DNA of 64,000 bases from Carposina sasakii. Its lineage: Eukaryota > Arthropoda > Insecta > Lepidoptera > Carposinidae. The notes below the pieces were generated by a model. That model saw only the letters and a list, made by a program, of their open reading frames with translations, was not told the origin of the DNA and did no database searches. This document shows, piece after piece, positions 11,238-23,369 of this stretch. Within the stretch, counting starts at the first letter, position 1; each line of letters opens with the position of its first letter. The DNA is taken from the NCBI GenBank assembly GCA_014607495.2, contig CP053167.1, forward strand, positions 6,696,001 to 6,760,000, written 5' to 3'. A program made the position numbers and the translations under genes.

Positions 11238-13040
11238 GTAAGTTATTTTTTTAGTAACGATACATACTTTATTAATTTAATTATTTTATCAGTCAGATGT
11301 GTACTTAATTAATGTCAGCATTAAAGTGTTGACGATACTTATTAGAAAATATAAAACTTTCAATCTAATATGACTGATATTTATAGACTAAAACTTGCAT
11401 TTTAGATACCTATTTTATATTCATATCCCATTTACACCCTGTAGATTCTTGAATACAACCGTTTTAATAAAACATTAATGGAATCGGGTTACGGACATTA
11501 AGTAAAACGATAAAATAAATAAAGGCAATTGTTTCATCAAAACTCAATAAAATTTTATGAGAATACATATTTTTTTCTCTTTTATAACATAAATTAAAAA
11601 CAAAAATCTTACATGATTTGAATGTACCTATAATGAAAATAAGTTATTAGAGTATTGCCTACTTACTATTCTAAGCAAAATTTGTATCCTATTAATTACC
11701 TACTTTGTAATATTAATATTAGCAAGTCTACCTACATACTAGCCAAATCAGACCTCAGGCTACAATATATTATCCAAAGTTATAAGAAGATATTATATTT
11801 TATGTTGTTATAAATAAATTTCAGGGCTGACCATTGAACTTGGCACTCATTTAGATATCACTTCTTTTGTCGTTGGAACTGGGCTCCAATTTTCACATTT
11901 ATGTTTTTGATGAGATCCATTAAACTCGCAGTTATTCTGTTGATCTTTTAGTCAGTTAAAAATATGGCGAAAATGCAAGTTTTGCATTTTAACACTCAAA
12001 TATTTCTCAAGTTATACCGTTATAATACGTTTGAAACAATGTTAGAAATGATTGCCCGCTATCCGATCTCTAGTTAGACGATTTTTATTTTTTTATAACA
12101 ATGTCTGATAGATTCAACCAAACTACCTTTGAATGCCAATGTTTGTTAAACCGTGAGATGTAGAGATCAACTAATACTGGTTAATTTCACTATGGCAGCC
12201 ATTACACAGCTTTCTTTATGTCTTAATAAGATATTTACGATTTTTACTGGTATATTTCGAGTTGTTAATTGTTGATAAATACTCACTAAATAATTTGTTT
12301 TCTGTTTTATATGGCAACACTAAAAGTACAGTTGGCGCGGCGGGTGTTTCTTTTTTAGTAATTTTATCATAAACGATTGTCGTCTGTTACATTTTTATGC
12401 TTTTTCTGGATGACATACGAAATAATCTTTTTTACATTGTAATTTATGAATATAGATGTTAAGGTAGGTGGATAAAAATTATTTGATTGGAAAACGTTAT
12501 GCTGATTAAGAATGATATTACGATAATAATAGTATTGTACTTAACGGCGTTTGAATATTTTTTCGAGGGAAATCACACTGTGAACAATATGTCTCTCTGA
12601 AATTGATATGGGTTCTACCCCAAATATATTTCGCCATAGTATTTACTCATCATACCTATAAAAATTTCTTTTAAAAATGAATCTAAGTTACCCACTTCAG
12701 CATTGCATAAAAAATCTTAGTTCACATCGATAGTTTCCCCTTAAAATGGAAAAAATCGATGCTAGTTTCTTTTTTGTTTTTACCCAGCACCAGCCACACA
12801 TGACCATTAGTAAATGTGTTTTTACAAAGCCATGTGGTCTAGTGATTAGCAAATGGGTAAGATTGGCTCCCGGATCCCGATATTTTGGACTTTTGCACGT
12901 TTTTTGACTAATCCTTCGGTATAGACGCTTTGTGGCGCTTTTAGAGATTGAAATTTCGAAAGTCTTGATAAGAAAATGAGAAGGCTAAAATAGGTGTGTG
13001 CAAAAAAAATTGTTGATCTTAAAATTACTTTGCTGATGCG
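11238..13040. other. AT-rich non-coding stretch
   Basis: No gene is supported. A tRNA-like A-box string (TGGTCTAGTGATTAG, about 12835-12850) hints at a SINE remnant near 12830-12900. Otherwise nothing is recognised. Confidence 0.35.
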
Positions 13041-13215
13041 GCACTTCACTAGAGTACATCAGCTGCTCCTTCCGTGCATGTCGTAAGAGAACTCAGGGGC
13101 GTTCTCTCAAGCTATAAGCTAACTTGTCATTGATCATCTGTCTCTGTTTGCTAAACATGGCTGAGGGATCTCCTTAAAAATTCTGCATTTCTGGAACACC
13201 CGATTACCCAAATTT
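13041..13215 (+). repeat. Dispersed repeat XY, copy 2
   Basis: Contains CATGTCGTAAGAG, AACTCAGGGGCGTTCTC and AACTTGTCATTGATCAT, matching in order the segments at 26973-27062, 45701-45752 (reverse) and 57820-57929 (reverse). The downstream GGGATCTCCTTA...CTGCATTTCTGG resembles the X part of the same repeat. Several copies with common order but variable ends fit a short non-autonomous element. Confidence 0.5.
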
Positions 13216-13775
13216 TTATTCTTCGTATATCTATATTAATGTTAAAATAGCGTGCAAATATATATAAATTAATATTCAAAAAGTCTCGAAACTAAGCAGA
13301 ATAATAAATTGATTTGTGCCATATTGTTTTTTATGTATTTGACAAACTTATTTATTTATTTTTGCGTAAAACATTAAACTTTCTTAGAAATAATTTTGAA
13401 TAAAATCTAAATAATTCAAGATTTAATTATATTCAAGTATTTATATAAATATTCATTATAGAGGCACTGACAAAATTATTTTGTTACAAATACCGTTACA
13501 CTACTTAATAATTGGTATTTTACAATGGAAAAAAGTTTTCATTTTGCTTTTTTCGCATCAATTTTGGATTTATGGACTGAATAAAACATTAAAACAGTAT
13601 TTTTCAGACTGTCTCTTAACACTCTGTAAGTATTGCTATCTGTAAAATTACTATAATTATGTTTTACGATTTAACTAGATCTAGGGTATTCAGGATCAGT
13701 GATAAGTTTTTAAATTTTCGTATCTAGTCGACTCTTGTGACATGCAGCTGATGTATCTATGTGTTTACATTATCA

Positions 13776-13826
13776 TTTTCAGCCACGAGGAGTCCATTGG
13801 TGGACACAGGCCTCCCCCAAAAGGTT
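13776..13826 (-). repeat. Short RTE tail remnant
   Basis: About 50 bp (CCACGAGGAGTCCATTGG...CAGGCCTCCCCC) resembles the terminal part of the RTE copies, in the reverse direction. Too short for more. Confidence 0.4.
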
Positions 13827-14517
13827 GCATTTGCATTATATTTTTAAAAAAATCGCATACCTAATATACTCCTTTCTACAAAAAGTAGACACATTGTTAA
13901 ATGCGTTGTCTCTTAGCATATTAATAAATAACAATATACATCATCATACATAGTCAATTAAGAAAACCTTGCCTGTCCGCGGAACCGCAATAATCTCTCT
14001 ATTATAATTATAATACTGCATAATGTAAATAACGGAGTACAGCTGGCCGTTTCACAGGCTCGTGTGGCTTTTTGGATTTATTGGTTTTATACACGATTAT
14101 GCAAATAAATGTACCTATTTCGGACATTCGGTTTCCCACGACAGACGGCGACTAGGTGTCTGGCGTGGAGGCATTGACCGCTTGAAAGCGTTTGTGGTTT
14201 TACTATAAATTACAGCGTGTTTAACAAAATCCCATTATTATTGGGAAGTTTTTAAATAATGAACAATGTCGTACCTTTAATATTGAAGTGGCTCAATCTA
14301 AAACAAATATATTTGACAAATGTTACAATTTTATTATTATTATTCATACGGTAATAATTGCTTCAATTACTTGTTGTCAACATGTTGGAATAACTAATAA
14401 AAATCTATAAAAACTATAATCTATAATAACTAAAATATATAAAACTATAATATATCATAACGGATTATATTAATGGAGAAGTGTTTTTATAAATTTATCT
14501 TAGTCAAGATATTATAT

Positions 14518-14706
14518 ATTATAAAATTATTAATAAAGAAATGGAAAAAAATTCCTCATCCGGGTGGGAATCGAACCCACGACCCCCGCATTCCGCGTGT
14601 CAGTGCTCTAACCACTGAGCCACCGGGTCAATTGACCGGGTCGATTCCCACCCGGGTGAGGAATTTTTTCCATTTCTTTATTAATAATTTTATAATATAA
14701 TATATC
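14518..14706. repeat. Imperfect palindrome containing a tRNA-like SINE head
   Basis: The arms at 14518-14574 and 14641-14706 are inverted copies with only a few differences, both ending in GGGTGGGAATCGA. The loop carries the rest of a tRNA-like sequence. The arms continue past the tRNA part into AT-rich flank, so more than the SINE was copied. This fits a fold-back or template-switch event during insertion or repair. The open frames across it are artefacts. Confidence 0.65.
14558..14629 (-). repeat. tRNA-derived SINE head (pol III A and B boxes)
   Basis: On the minus strand an A-box (TGGCTCAGTGG) and B-box (GGTTCGATTCC) are correctly spaced. A T-arm (GTGGG/CCCAC) and a D-arm (GCTC/GAGC) can form. 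The acceptor stem has two mismatches and the anticodon arm does not close, so this is not a functional tRNA gene. Confidence 0.6.
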
Positions 14707-17700
14707 AATCTCAAAAAAAAACTGCGAGATCAATATCAATATTACTAAAAGTATTGCAAGTAAAATAGTAAGTAGATCATAAACATATTCCTTTACATAC
14801 AAATACAGATGCGTCAGTCCCCTGGTGTCAATAAAACACCGATCAGTATATTGTAGCCACCTGAATTATGCCCACTGTCGGTGCCTTTGATGTGCGATAG
14901 AATAATAAAAGGGCGCAGAAGCGACTTTGCTCTGATATTGCTTAGTTTAGTAAATCGTATCAGGTGACACTGATTTGGAAGGTGAAAGCTTTAACTGGTG
15001 TTTGCTCATCACTTTAATGACACAATCATGTGTGGTAGGATATACAGATCCATAACAGATTAAAGGGTTGTCGGTGGGTGTAGTAGATGGCGCGCAAACA
15101 TCGGTTGAAAATTATTGAGTTTATTTATAACACGGTTTGCCAGTAATATCATCGTCGTCATAATATAATTATTTGTAAATTACGAAAAGGGAAAACAGGC
15201 GGGGCTTAGAAAAAATATCAATTTTATTATACGGCTGCAAAGTTTACCAAGTCAAAGTACTCGTAGGTACCTAAGCATAACATCTAAGAAATCATTCTAC
15301 CAAAAACGAACTTGATCTTTGACAACTATTTCTGTGTTGGCAGTGGGCTTTCTTTGTGAATTATTGCGGGTTCCGCACATACAGTCGGTCGACGTCAATA
15401 CCTTAATGGCGAATGTATCCATCTACGGATCTCTAAAAAAGAAAACATAGGTAGAACGCGCGAAATAAAAGTGCCTAGTGTGAAGAAAAATGTGGTTAAA
15501 AGTTAGAAACGATACATACGTATGTTATTTTAAATACTCTATGTCATATTGTGGAATTAGTTTGTTTATATAATTATATTTTATTTATCATATACGTTAG
15601 GTTATGGTTTAGTTAGATAACATTTAGGGCAAATGTTACAAGGGCCTAAACTTGGCTGTGGAATTTTCATCGCAATCCTGCATTTCTGGAAACCCAATTT
15701 TAATAACACAGAGTATGTACCTACCTATATACTTGATACCTATATGCTATTGAAATAAATAATAAAGAAAGTGGTGTTTTATTTTATTTTAAATGTAACG
15801 TTAAAGAGTACAGTCAGCGTCAGTGTTCACCTAATGCAAATATTTAATAATAATAGACATTGAAAATTACCTTTCGTAATTAATATATTATGTTAGTTAA
15901 GACTATTCCCTACCCTTTATCTTGTTTATAAATCTCCCCAAACAATCCATCTTCGCAAAATTAAAATTTCATACCATCGCAGATAAACGGCGGCTAGAAA
16001 CCAATATCAATTTACTAAATAGTCCAGAAAAGGTATCACGAAACACTCCTTAAGAGGCTCCTGAAATTTTCATTCACATTTATAAACTGCTGACCAAATT
16101 ACGTTGACCTCTCTCGGTCAGTAAACATACATCTAAATACCTTGTTATTCTTCAGATAAAACCGGGGGAGAGGTCAAGGGATGCTGGTAGCAGTTCATCA
16201 CAGTGTTCGTGGGGGTTGGGATTTACAACCCTTTGGGTGCAGATTTATGTGGCATTCAAGGGGTTAAGTTAACCTCCACATGCAGAAAAGATCGCGTTTC
16301 TTTCTTTTATAAATGGTCGACAGAAATAGACAGGAAGGGGTGGTAGGAGTTTTTTTGGCTGTAAAAATTACTTTATATTACTATAATACTATATTACTTT
16401 CGTATAATAAATTTTAGAAAGACACATACCTGTATTGATTGAATTAAGGTGGTAAGAAGGGCGATAATTTATCAATAGATTTGATTAACTTCTCGGTAGG
16501 TAGGTATTCTGTTTAATAAGTTTTAGAGTTCTGAATTAATCCATTTATCAGAACACTCAATATCAAATGTGACTAACTTTTTATTTATTTTACTTGCATA
16601 TAATATACATTCTCAAAAATTGTTCATAGTATGTAATCCAATTTAATTTCTTAAAACATTTTTTTAGACTTTAGCCCAAAATAATCAAAATACTCCAATT
16701 CAACCCTTCAACAGCTCCGATTTTACGCCACCAGAATTAGACTCAAAGCGATATAATTAAAAAACAACAGATGTCATTTAACTGTCAAAACTGACATCAC
16801 CTAAGTAACAACAGAGGAGCGAAATATGGTTATTGTCATATTAAAACATGACAGCTAGTGGCTATTTTTATGCTACAAGTATGTTACTGTAAAAAAGCTT
16901 TTACACGTTTTCTGTGCTCTAAATCTATTTATGAAGAAATGACTGATCGGGTGGAGGAAGAATGTCAGTGACTTTTGAACTTTAGGCCATATACCTAAGA
17001 AGGTAAATCTAATTAATTTTAATTTTACTAAAAAGTAATTACACATGACTTGGGTGTAGAACGCCACCACGAATTTTAAAACAGTTCTTATTCATTATTC
17101 TTTTTTTACACCGGGATTTTACTCAAAATCTTGTAAGTAAAAAATGTTAATCCTATATTAAATACCTACTCAATTTCTTGAAATGCAATTCGAGTCCCTC
17201 TTTAAATTATAATTATTTTAAATGGTGCTAATTTTGAATCCCGCTTTATTTTTTTTTTATGTTGCTAATAGGTACTTGCCTATTAATATTATCGATACCA
17301 AAAACTAGATCACCTATAACCACAAAAACAATCATTAGAAAAGGACAAAACACAACACAAAACCCCGTAATTCGGGAATGTGCAACAGAGATAGCTATCT
17401 GAACTCATTACGTAGAGCGTGCACGCGGCGCATGTTTCCCGTATCTGTGTAGTTAATTTTCCAGAATGTGTAATTACTGAGCTCCTCTTTGTTTTTGCTA
17501 CCAACTTTATTTGCATAGCGCACAGATCGAATTGTAGCGGGACAGGGGTGGGGTAGAGTGGCTTAATAGATTAATTTTGTAGAAGTTATAGCGGCGGCAT
17601 TTAAAGACGATATGCCATAATATTATTTCGATTTTTTATTGACATTAATATAAATAATTAAACATCTAGATAATTACGTAAATGGGATCATAATATAAAA

Positions 17701-18190
17701 GCTAGACGTTCGAGATAGTCTCCTTGTAATATTAGCAGTTATTATTCTTATGTTGATTTATGTTCAGAATATATAGTACCTACTAACCTACTAATTATAA
17801 CATGAATTTACATATCTAAATTTTTAAAAATGGAAAATTGTGATGTTTATAATAATTATAGTCATCATGCAATACAAACAAAATTATTTTCTTACACCTA
17901 TCTACCACAAAATTTTATTATTAGACCAATAGTCTCATGAGTGATGGTTAGAGTTTTATTCAATAAGTAGGTAAATATAATTAATAAGTACTTTATATTT
18001 TATTGCAAACTTTTTAATCCTTCTCTTTAAACTACAAATTTTAATGCTTAATAATAAAAACATACAAAAACACGACTCCACCGCACTCCTGTCCCCATCC
18101 CAGGCCCAGGAACAAGCTAATAGAGACATTGTACGGCTCGTTAGCTATATCGCGATGCGGTGTGGGGTCCGAAGACACGATGCCAGCTCC
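14707..18190. other. AT-rich non-coding stretch
   Basis: No gene or repeat family is recognised, apart from a CTGCATTTCTGGAAACCC fragment at about 15675-15700 related to repeat XY. The block at 16130-16330 is GC-richer and apparently single copy. Open frames (for example 16873-17070 and 17310-17516) show no domain. Confidence 0.35.
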
Positions 18191-18199
18191 GAGCATAGC

Positions 18200-18325
18200 T
18201 ATGGAATACTGGCATTAGATGGCCTGTTGTTATGTCCTATATATCACTCTAGAACACTGGAAGCAGATGGAGAATTATGTTGTTATATTCTATAATTCCT
18301 ATATCACTCTAAAATACAAGGCTTA
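18200..18325. repeat. Degenerate ~60-bp tandem repeat
   Basis: The motif set GGAATACTGG..AGATGG..TGTTGTTAT..CCTATATATCACTCT recurs as AGAACACTGG..AGATGG..TGTTGTTAT..CCTATATCACTCT, then starts a third time as AAAATACAAGG..AGATAT. About 2.3 units are visible. Confidence 0.45.
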
Positions 18326-18906
18326 GATATTATTGAAATAACACATTTATAAAATATTATTCAGAAAATAAAAAAGCGCCATCATTCAATAGAAGTATTT
18401 GGTGAAACGCACTTAGTATAACTTTATACTAAGAAAACATCAATGAAACTAGTAGCGTAATATAGACGTAATCGTGTGTCGACCACGTTACTACAATCTC
18501 CGTTTACCCTATGCTATTTTGTTACAGCATGATTTGAATTAATAAGCCAGAAAAATTCTAAAGGCGTCCCAACAGTAAAGTAAACCTTACCTAGTGCATA
18601 CAAATATCTACTTAGGTTCTAAACCCCGATGTTAGTGCCCATTTTGAAGATTTTGAACTAGGTCAAGTCAGATATTGCAAGATATTAGGCGATATTTAAA
18701 ATGGCTATGAAATGGAAGATATTTGAATGAGTTTTTAAAATGATTTTTTTTTTTTTTGTAGATACGTATTTATGAGATAACAAAATACTTAGTAGTCTAA
18801 CTATACGTTGGTAGGTGGAATTATTGAAAACTTGCAATGATTTGATGAATTCGTTTTGGAAAATATGTATTTGAAACCGCATTTTAAGTATGACATTTCA
18901 AGGATC

Positions 18907-19084
18907 AGTAGTCGATTCGCATGAAATTTGTTCGTACGAACGTGCCAAAGGTCGGTTTCAAAAATTATATTATTGTAGTAGGCGTTTCGCCCGAATATAT
19001 TGTAATATCTGTGTAGTAATATAATAGTTCACAATACATACAATACAAACGCCTACTAAAATAATATCGTGCTAATCGACTACT
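18907..19084. mobile_element. Short MITE with 15-bp terminal inverted repeats
   Basis: The ends are AGTAGTCGATTCGCA (18907-18921) and TGCTAATCGACTACT (19070-19084), inverted copies with one mismatch. A second nested pair (GTAGTAGGCGTTT and AAACGCCTAC) lies inside. At about 178 bp it is a typical non-autonomous DNA element. I could not define a target duplication. Confidence 0.5.
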
Positions 19085-19504
19085 AAGCAAATTTTAATGG
19101 TAGATAATTAGGTGTAATAGTAAAAACCAAAACAGTTCCATTACTCTTATATTTGCCACAAATGCCTTACACAATTTTTTATCAACCCCCAAATGCATCT
19201 GCATAAATAAATCAAGAAATTAAACAATACTTCAGGAACGTAACATAAAAATGCATAAGTCCATTAAAAAGAAATGCGAGCACCTAATTGAGACAGTAGA
19301 GGGTTAATCATCGAGCAGAATCAGAAAGGAGCTGAGTATCATTAAATGGCCTACAACGTACTCGTACTACCCAGTATTACACATATAATATGTAAGTACA
19401 TGTATAATGCTACATACTCGTACTACACCTAACTTATGTCAAGTTCAATTTATACGAAATAATTAGTTCGAATGCATAAGTAGCCTGTTGCGTGTGTACC
19501 TATG

Positions 19505-19725
19505 TGTATATCACTGCTGGGCAAAGGCCACTCTTAGACCACACCTAACAATCTTTCGCCGTCTTCTGCCATACCAGAAAGTCCAGGTCCTCATGCCATT
19601 ACTGGCTTACCTCTGCGACTCTATTCGTCTTCAGGCATCCTACTCGTTGGTAATCTTTGCCCACCTATATGGGTGCATTCGACAGATATATCCACTCTAC
19701 TTTTATTTTACGTCTACCACACAAG
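19505..19725 (-). repeat. Probable RTE-type 3'-end remnant
   Basis: Starts with CACTGCTGGGCAAAGGCC, a string typical of reverse-read insect RTE 3' ends, and continues GC-richer for about 200 bp. It is strongly diverged with no intact frame. Confidence 0.35.
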
Positions 19726-20157
19726 TTTGATGTACTAATCTTGGTTGAATTGATGAATTTGATTAGTAATATTGCCTACCATAACTATTGTCAAACACTA
19801 GATCAGAGAAAATGGTGGGCCAAAACCAGTGCGAAAGTCATGAGAGCACCTCCTCTATGTAACTAACATACTAAGTTAATTCGGATGTACTAAAATAGAA
19901 ATAACAAACAGATGGGTACAAATCTCAGATAACGGGTTAAAGGGGATACCGAAAGGCTTAATTGCTTTTTATTATTCTTCTATATTTACCTTTGGGAAGC
20001 AAAATATAATAATCAAATGAGTTTTTTATAACTATCGACGGCATGGGCTACAGAAAAAGAACTGAAAGTGTTGTGGGTAGGTAAAAGAGAATTATCGTTC
20101 TCTTGTTCATAAAATTACTAAGACATTAAGATAAGATAAGACTATTGTTAAGGTTAT

Positions 20158-20215
20158 TGGAGGAGGTTGTCTAGCAGGGGACTTTTCATGGCTGAAAGTG
20201 ATTATGATGAAAAAT
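20158..20215 (+). repeat. Short RTE-tail-like fragment
   Basis: GGAGGAGGTTGTCTAGCAGGGGACTTT...GATTATGATGA follows the layout of RTE 3' tails (GGAGGxxxxxxxCAGCAGTGGAC, then GAT repeats). Strongly diverged. Confidence 0.3.
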
Positions 20216-20432
20216 ATTCTATATTGCATTATCATTAGATTTGCTCACAGGATAACTAATGCTATATAGCTTTCTCTTCCAGTTAAGCAGCTAAAGATGA
20301 ATTGGAGTAGTGCTGATACAAATACAAAACAATTAAACTTTGCATTAAGTATATGTGTTAGAATTTATAAATATAATTATTTTATGCAAAAATTATAAAC
20401 TATATATATTATAAATTAGAGACTAGCTCTAC

Positions 20433-20555
20433 ATGAACTTGCAACGGTTTGCTGAAATACTCTTTGACAGTAGAACTTTGCCGACAGCGGACCTACATAG
20501 CTTTTCTCAAGATATAGTCAACAATTTCGTGGGACTAAGGTATATTTTAACTTAG
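20433..20555 (+). other. Small unassigned open frame (about 40 codons)
   Basis: Reads MNLQRFAEIL, FDSRTLPTAD, LHSFSQDIVN, NFVGLR before TAG. The composition looks protein-like (amphipathic, few low-complexity runs). A GT follows GGACTAAG at the end, which could serve as a donor. I do not recognise it. It could be an exon or a transposase scrap, or chance. Confidence 0.2.
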
Positions 20556-21075
20556 TTATTTTTATTAGCTTAAATTATCATAAATTTTACCGCGACCACA
20601 GACTATATTTTTTCATTAAAAACCTAGTAGTATATGCCTAGTTGATTACATCGTATATTGTATGATTCAACAACAAGCAATATCTCCTAAACGTTGTCAA
20701 GTATATATCTAAAATTAACCCTAAACTGCCACCAATTCGTTAATTGTTGGGGTGTTTTTGTATAGCTTTTTTCAAAAAGAGTTTATTTATGAATTTTAAA
20801 TGGCCCCTGAAGACGGAGGGTTGCTGCTAATTTGTTCTTTATGAATTTTTATTTTTATATTTTAAAAAGGGGTGTGCTATCCCAAGAGACGAATTCCTAT
20901 TGAGTGGGGTGTTCATTTTGTTTTTTACTTAGTTGTTTACGCTAATTTATGTTGATTTTGTTATAACTTTGTTTTTTGGTAAAATATATTGAGACGGAAA
21001 TATCTTTTGAAAAGTCAGTCAGTCAGATAGCTTCACTTTTGAGTGATACTCGTATACTAGTAAATTGACTTAATT

Positions 21076-21116
21076 TTTGATATAGTACAGGGTATAACAG
21101 CCTGTACTATATCAAA
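21076..21116. repeat. Perfect 16-bp inverted repeat, 9-nt loop
   Basis: Arms TTTGATATAGTACAGG and CCTGTACTATATCAAA surround GTATAACAG. It lies about 40 bp before the Helitron-like unit at 21150. Confidence 0.8.
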
Positions 21117-21149
21117 GTGTATGTTAATTATCAAAATGTTATAGTAAAA

Positions 21150-21386
21150 TCTTACTAATTTTAAAAACGCGAAAGTTTGTAACTATGGATGGATGGGATG
21201 GATGTTTGTTACTCTTTCACGTAAAAACGGCTGGGGCGATTTCAATAAAATTTGGTATGGAGTTAGCTGATACCCTGAATTAACACATAGGCTACTTTTT
21301 ATCCCGGGAAAATATTTGTATCCCGGATAATTTCGACATTTTGTTTTTTCGTCCACGGGAACGAAGTCGCAGACGTCCACAAGTAT
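21150..21386 (+). mobile_element. Helitron-like element, family B, copy 1
   Basis: Starts around ACGCGAAAGTTTGTAAC, then GGATGGATG, TTTGTTACTCTTTCACG, AAACGGCTGGGGCGATTT, ATCCCGGGAAAAT, TCCCGGATAATTTCGACATTTTG and a GC end. The same block order occurs at 26102-26304 and 60070-60281. The assignment to Helitrons rests on the end hairpin and CTAGT ends of the sister copies, not on a detected helicase. Confidence 0.5.
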
Positions 21387-22474
21387 TGTTGTAAAGAACA
21401 GTATCATGAAAATTTTAAACTTTAATACAAATGGTGTTTATTTTAGTTTGTATTTTTGGACATTATTTCTACACTAAAATGCTCATAAAAGTCTGCATCT
21501 TTACGTTAACTTAAAACGTATTATTTATACATTACTAAAAAGAGATATTCCTGAAAACAGATATTTTCCCAGAGTATAAATATCAGTTCGTAGGTACCTT
21601 ATAATCAACACTGTGATAAATAACATCAAAACTCTAGACAAAATATTTATCCCACAATACCCAAAGTTCTGAGTGTTCGTCAACTTAGATTGGATGGTTG
21701 CTCTAATCCTCGAGATAAGTGCGACGTCCTTGCAGGATCAAAGTGAGATTAGGTCTCAATAGCTAGAAGAATCACGGAGCATCCACATTGTTAGTTTCAT
21801 AACACTTTATATTATATCCTACCGTTTACTACCTCTGATCAAACTATGTAAGTACGAATTCAGTGTGAGTTAAAAATTAATTTGACCTTAATCGTGTTCA
21901 TGTTACCTATTTATACCTATAGTTTACCTATTTATATTATATTTGAGGCCCGAAATGAGATATTTATTTTCAAGATTGCGTGAACATTCCTGAGTTGTTT
22001 AGGAATTCTCTAAACTACAACTACTCTATAGTAGGGCTATTTTCATAGAATTTCGAATAACATACCCCTTCTGTTACACCCTGTATATGTCAGCTCCGTT
22101 TTTCTTTCCGTCCTCTCGTATAAGCTCGGCACAAAGTCACAAACTGTGTAGTCAAACAGCAGTATTCTTGATTGCTACAGTTTTGTCGGATGTTTTTAGG
22201 TGGCCATGTAGTTACAGTTACTTATTGCTAGCTTCTGCCTGCAACTTTGCCCATACTAACCATAAAACATAGACTAAAATAAAGTTATTTGATATTATAG
22301 AAAAAGAAGACTAGGTATTTTTGGGAGAGATATTCTTGGTGGTGGTGATCCAAAGTCAACCTGATATAATCGTGGTGCAACCTGCTGTATAGCGGATTTG
22401 CCCACTTTTGTTCAACCCCTTTAAGAAAAGTGGTAATGAATATGTATGTGGGTATAAATTTTTTCAGTCGACAT

Positions 22475-22580
22475 TATAGTCCGAAAATCACACTGCGGTC
22501 ACCAATCCGCCTGCCCAGCAAAGTGACTATGGGCAAAAATCCCTATGGCAGTAGCTTTGTACCTACAGGCTGATGTGAAA
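22475..22580 (+). repeat. RTE-type 3' tail, fragment
   Basis: CTGCGGTCACCAATCCGCCTGCCCAGC...GTGACTATGGGCAAAAAT matches the central part of the copies at 757-1010 and 47667-47925. The ends are degraded. Confidence 0.55.
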
Positions 22581-23028
22581 TCAGTTACTTACTAGATAGG
22601 GATATCAGTCAGTGCATCCTTAATAAATAAACATATGAAATCATTTTTAAAGAAATCTATGTAACAACAAGCAAGATCAAACGTGGCGCTCAAGATGGCG
22701 TCTCGTCCGTCACAGATAATTAAAATATTTATGAGCTGTGGCAGCAAAAAACTTGTACTAACGATAAATTACGTGAAAAATCCACCTCTTCGCGGTATTT
22801 TCTCGCGGTATTTTCACCAGAAAAATGCCAATAAAACTATAAAAATTATCACACTAGTGTCGTGTCTACGGAACTTAACGAAATAAACAGTAGCATTTAA
22901 TTTTATGAAGCATTTTATTATTTACTACAATAAAATCTTTGTTTTAGTGTAACACGATGGAGTGATCTTGATAGTTGATTTGACTTCTTTAATACTGGAG
23001 AGGTAAATAATATATAAGTCTCTATAAA

Positions 23029-23356
23029 TTAGGATTGCCAACCGTCCTGTTTTCCCAGGACATCTCCTGCTTGGGGTGTCCTGGGATGTCCTGGATAGTT
23101 TTTAAGCATCATCCTGGTTTTAAAATCCTGACACATTCGCTATCGGCAGATTTTCTAAGGGTGTCGACATCGAGCAAATAAGCGTTAGCGACACCTCTAA
23201 AGCCTCTAAAAAAATGTTTTGAAATTCGCACGCCACTAACTCCCTCCGATCGTATCGTCACTGGGCTTGCACATCTATAGTCCTGGGTTATAATTGAAAT
23301 GTCTTGGTATTTCTTCCTCAAATCCTGGTTTTCAAAGTTTGAGATGGCAACCCTAA
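23029..23356. mobile_element. hAT-like MITE with target duplication
   Basis: The termini are TTAGGATTGCCAAC and, inverted, TTAGGGTTGCCATC. Both sides are flanked by TATAAATT (23023-23030 and 23357-23364), giving a 6-8 bp duplication depending on where the shared TT is assigned. It is about 328 bp long and rich in repeated TCCTGG/CCAGGA words. There is no coding capacity. The short terminal repeat and duplication size suggest a hAT-type non-autonomous element. Confidence 0.6.
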
Positions 23357-23369
23357 TATAAATTAGTAT

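Noticed and set aside
13608..13625. 18-nt microexon (TTTTTCAG acceptor, GTAAGTATT donor)
   Set aside because: Signals are good, but such a short unit cannot be supported without transcripts or a recognisable peptide.
14558..14629. Functional tRNA gene
   Set aside because: A and B boxes are present, but the acceptor stem has mismatches and no proper anticodon arm forms. The sequence is embedded in a palindrome.
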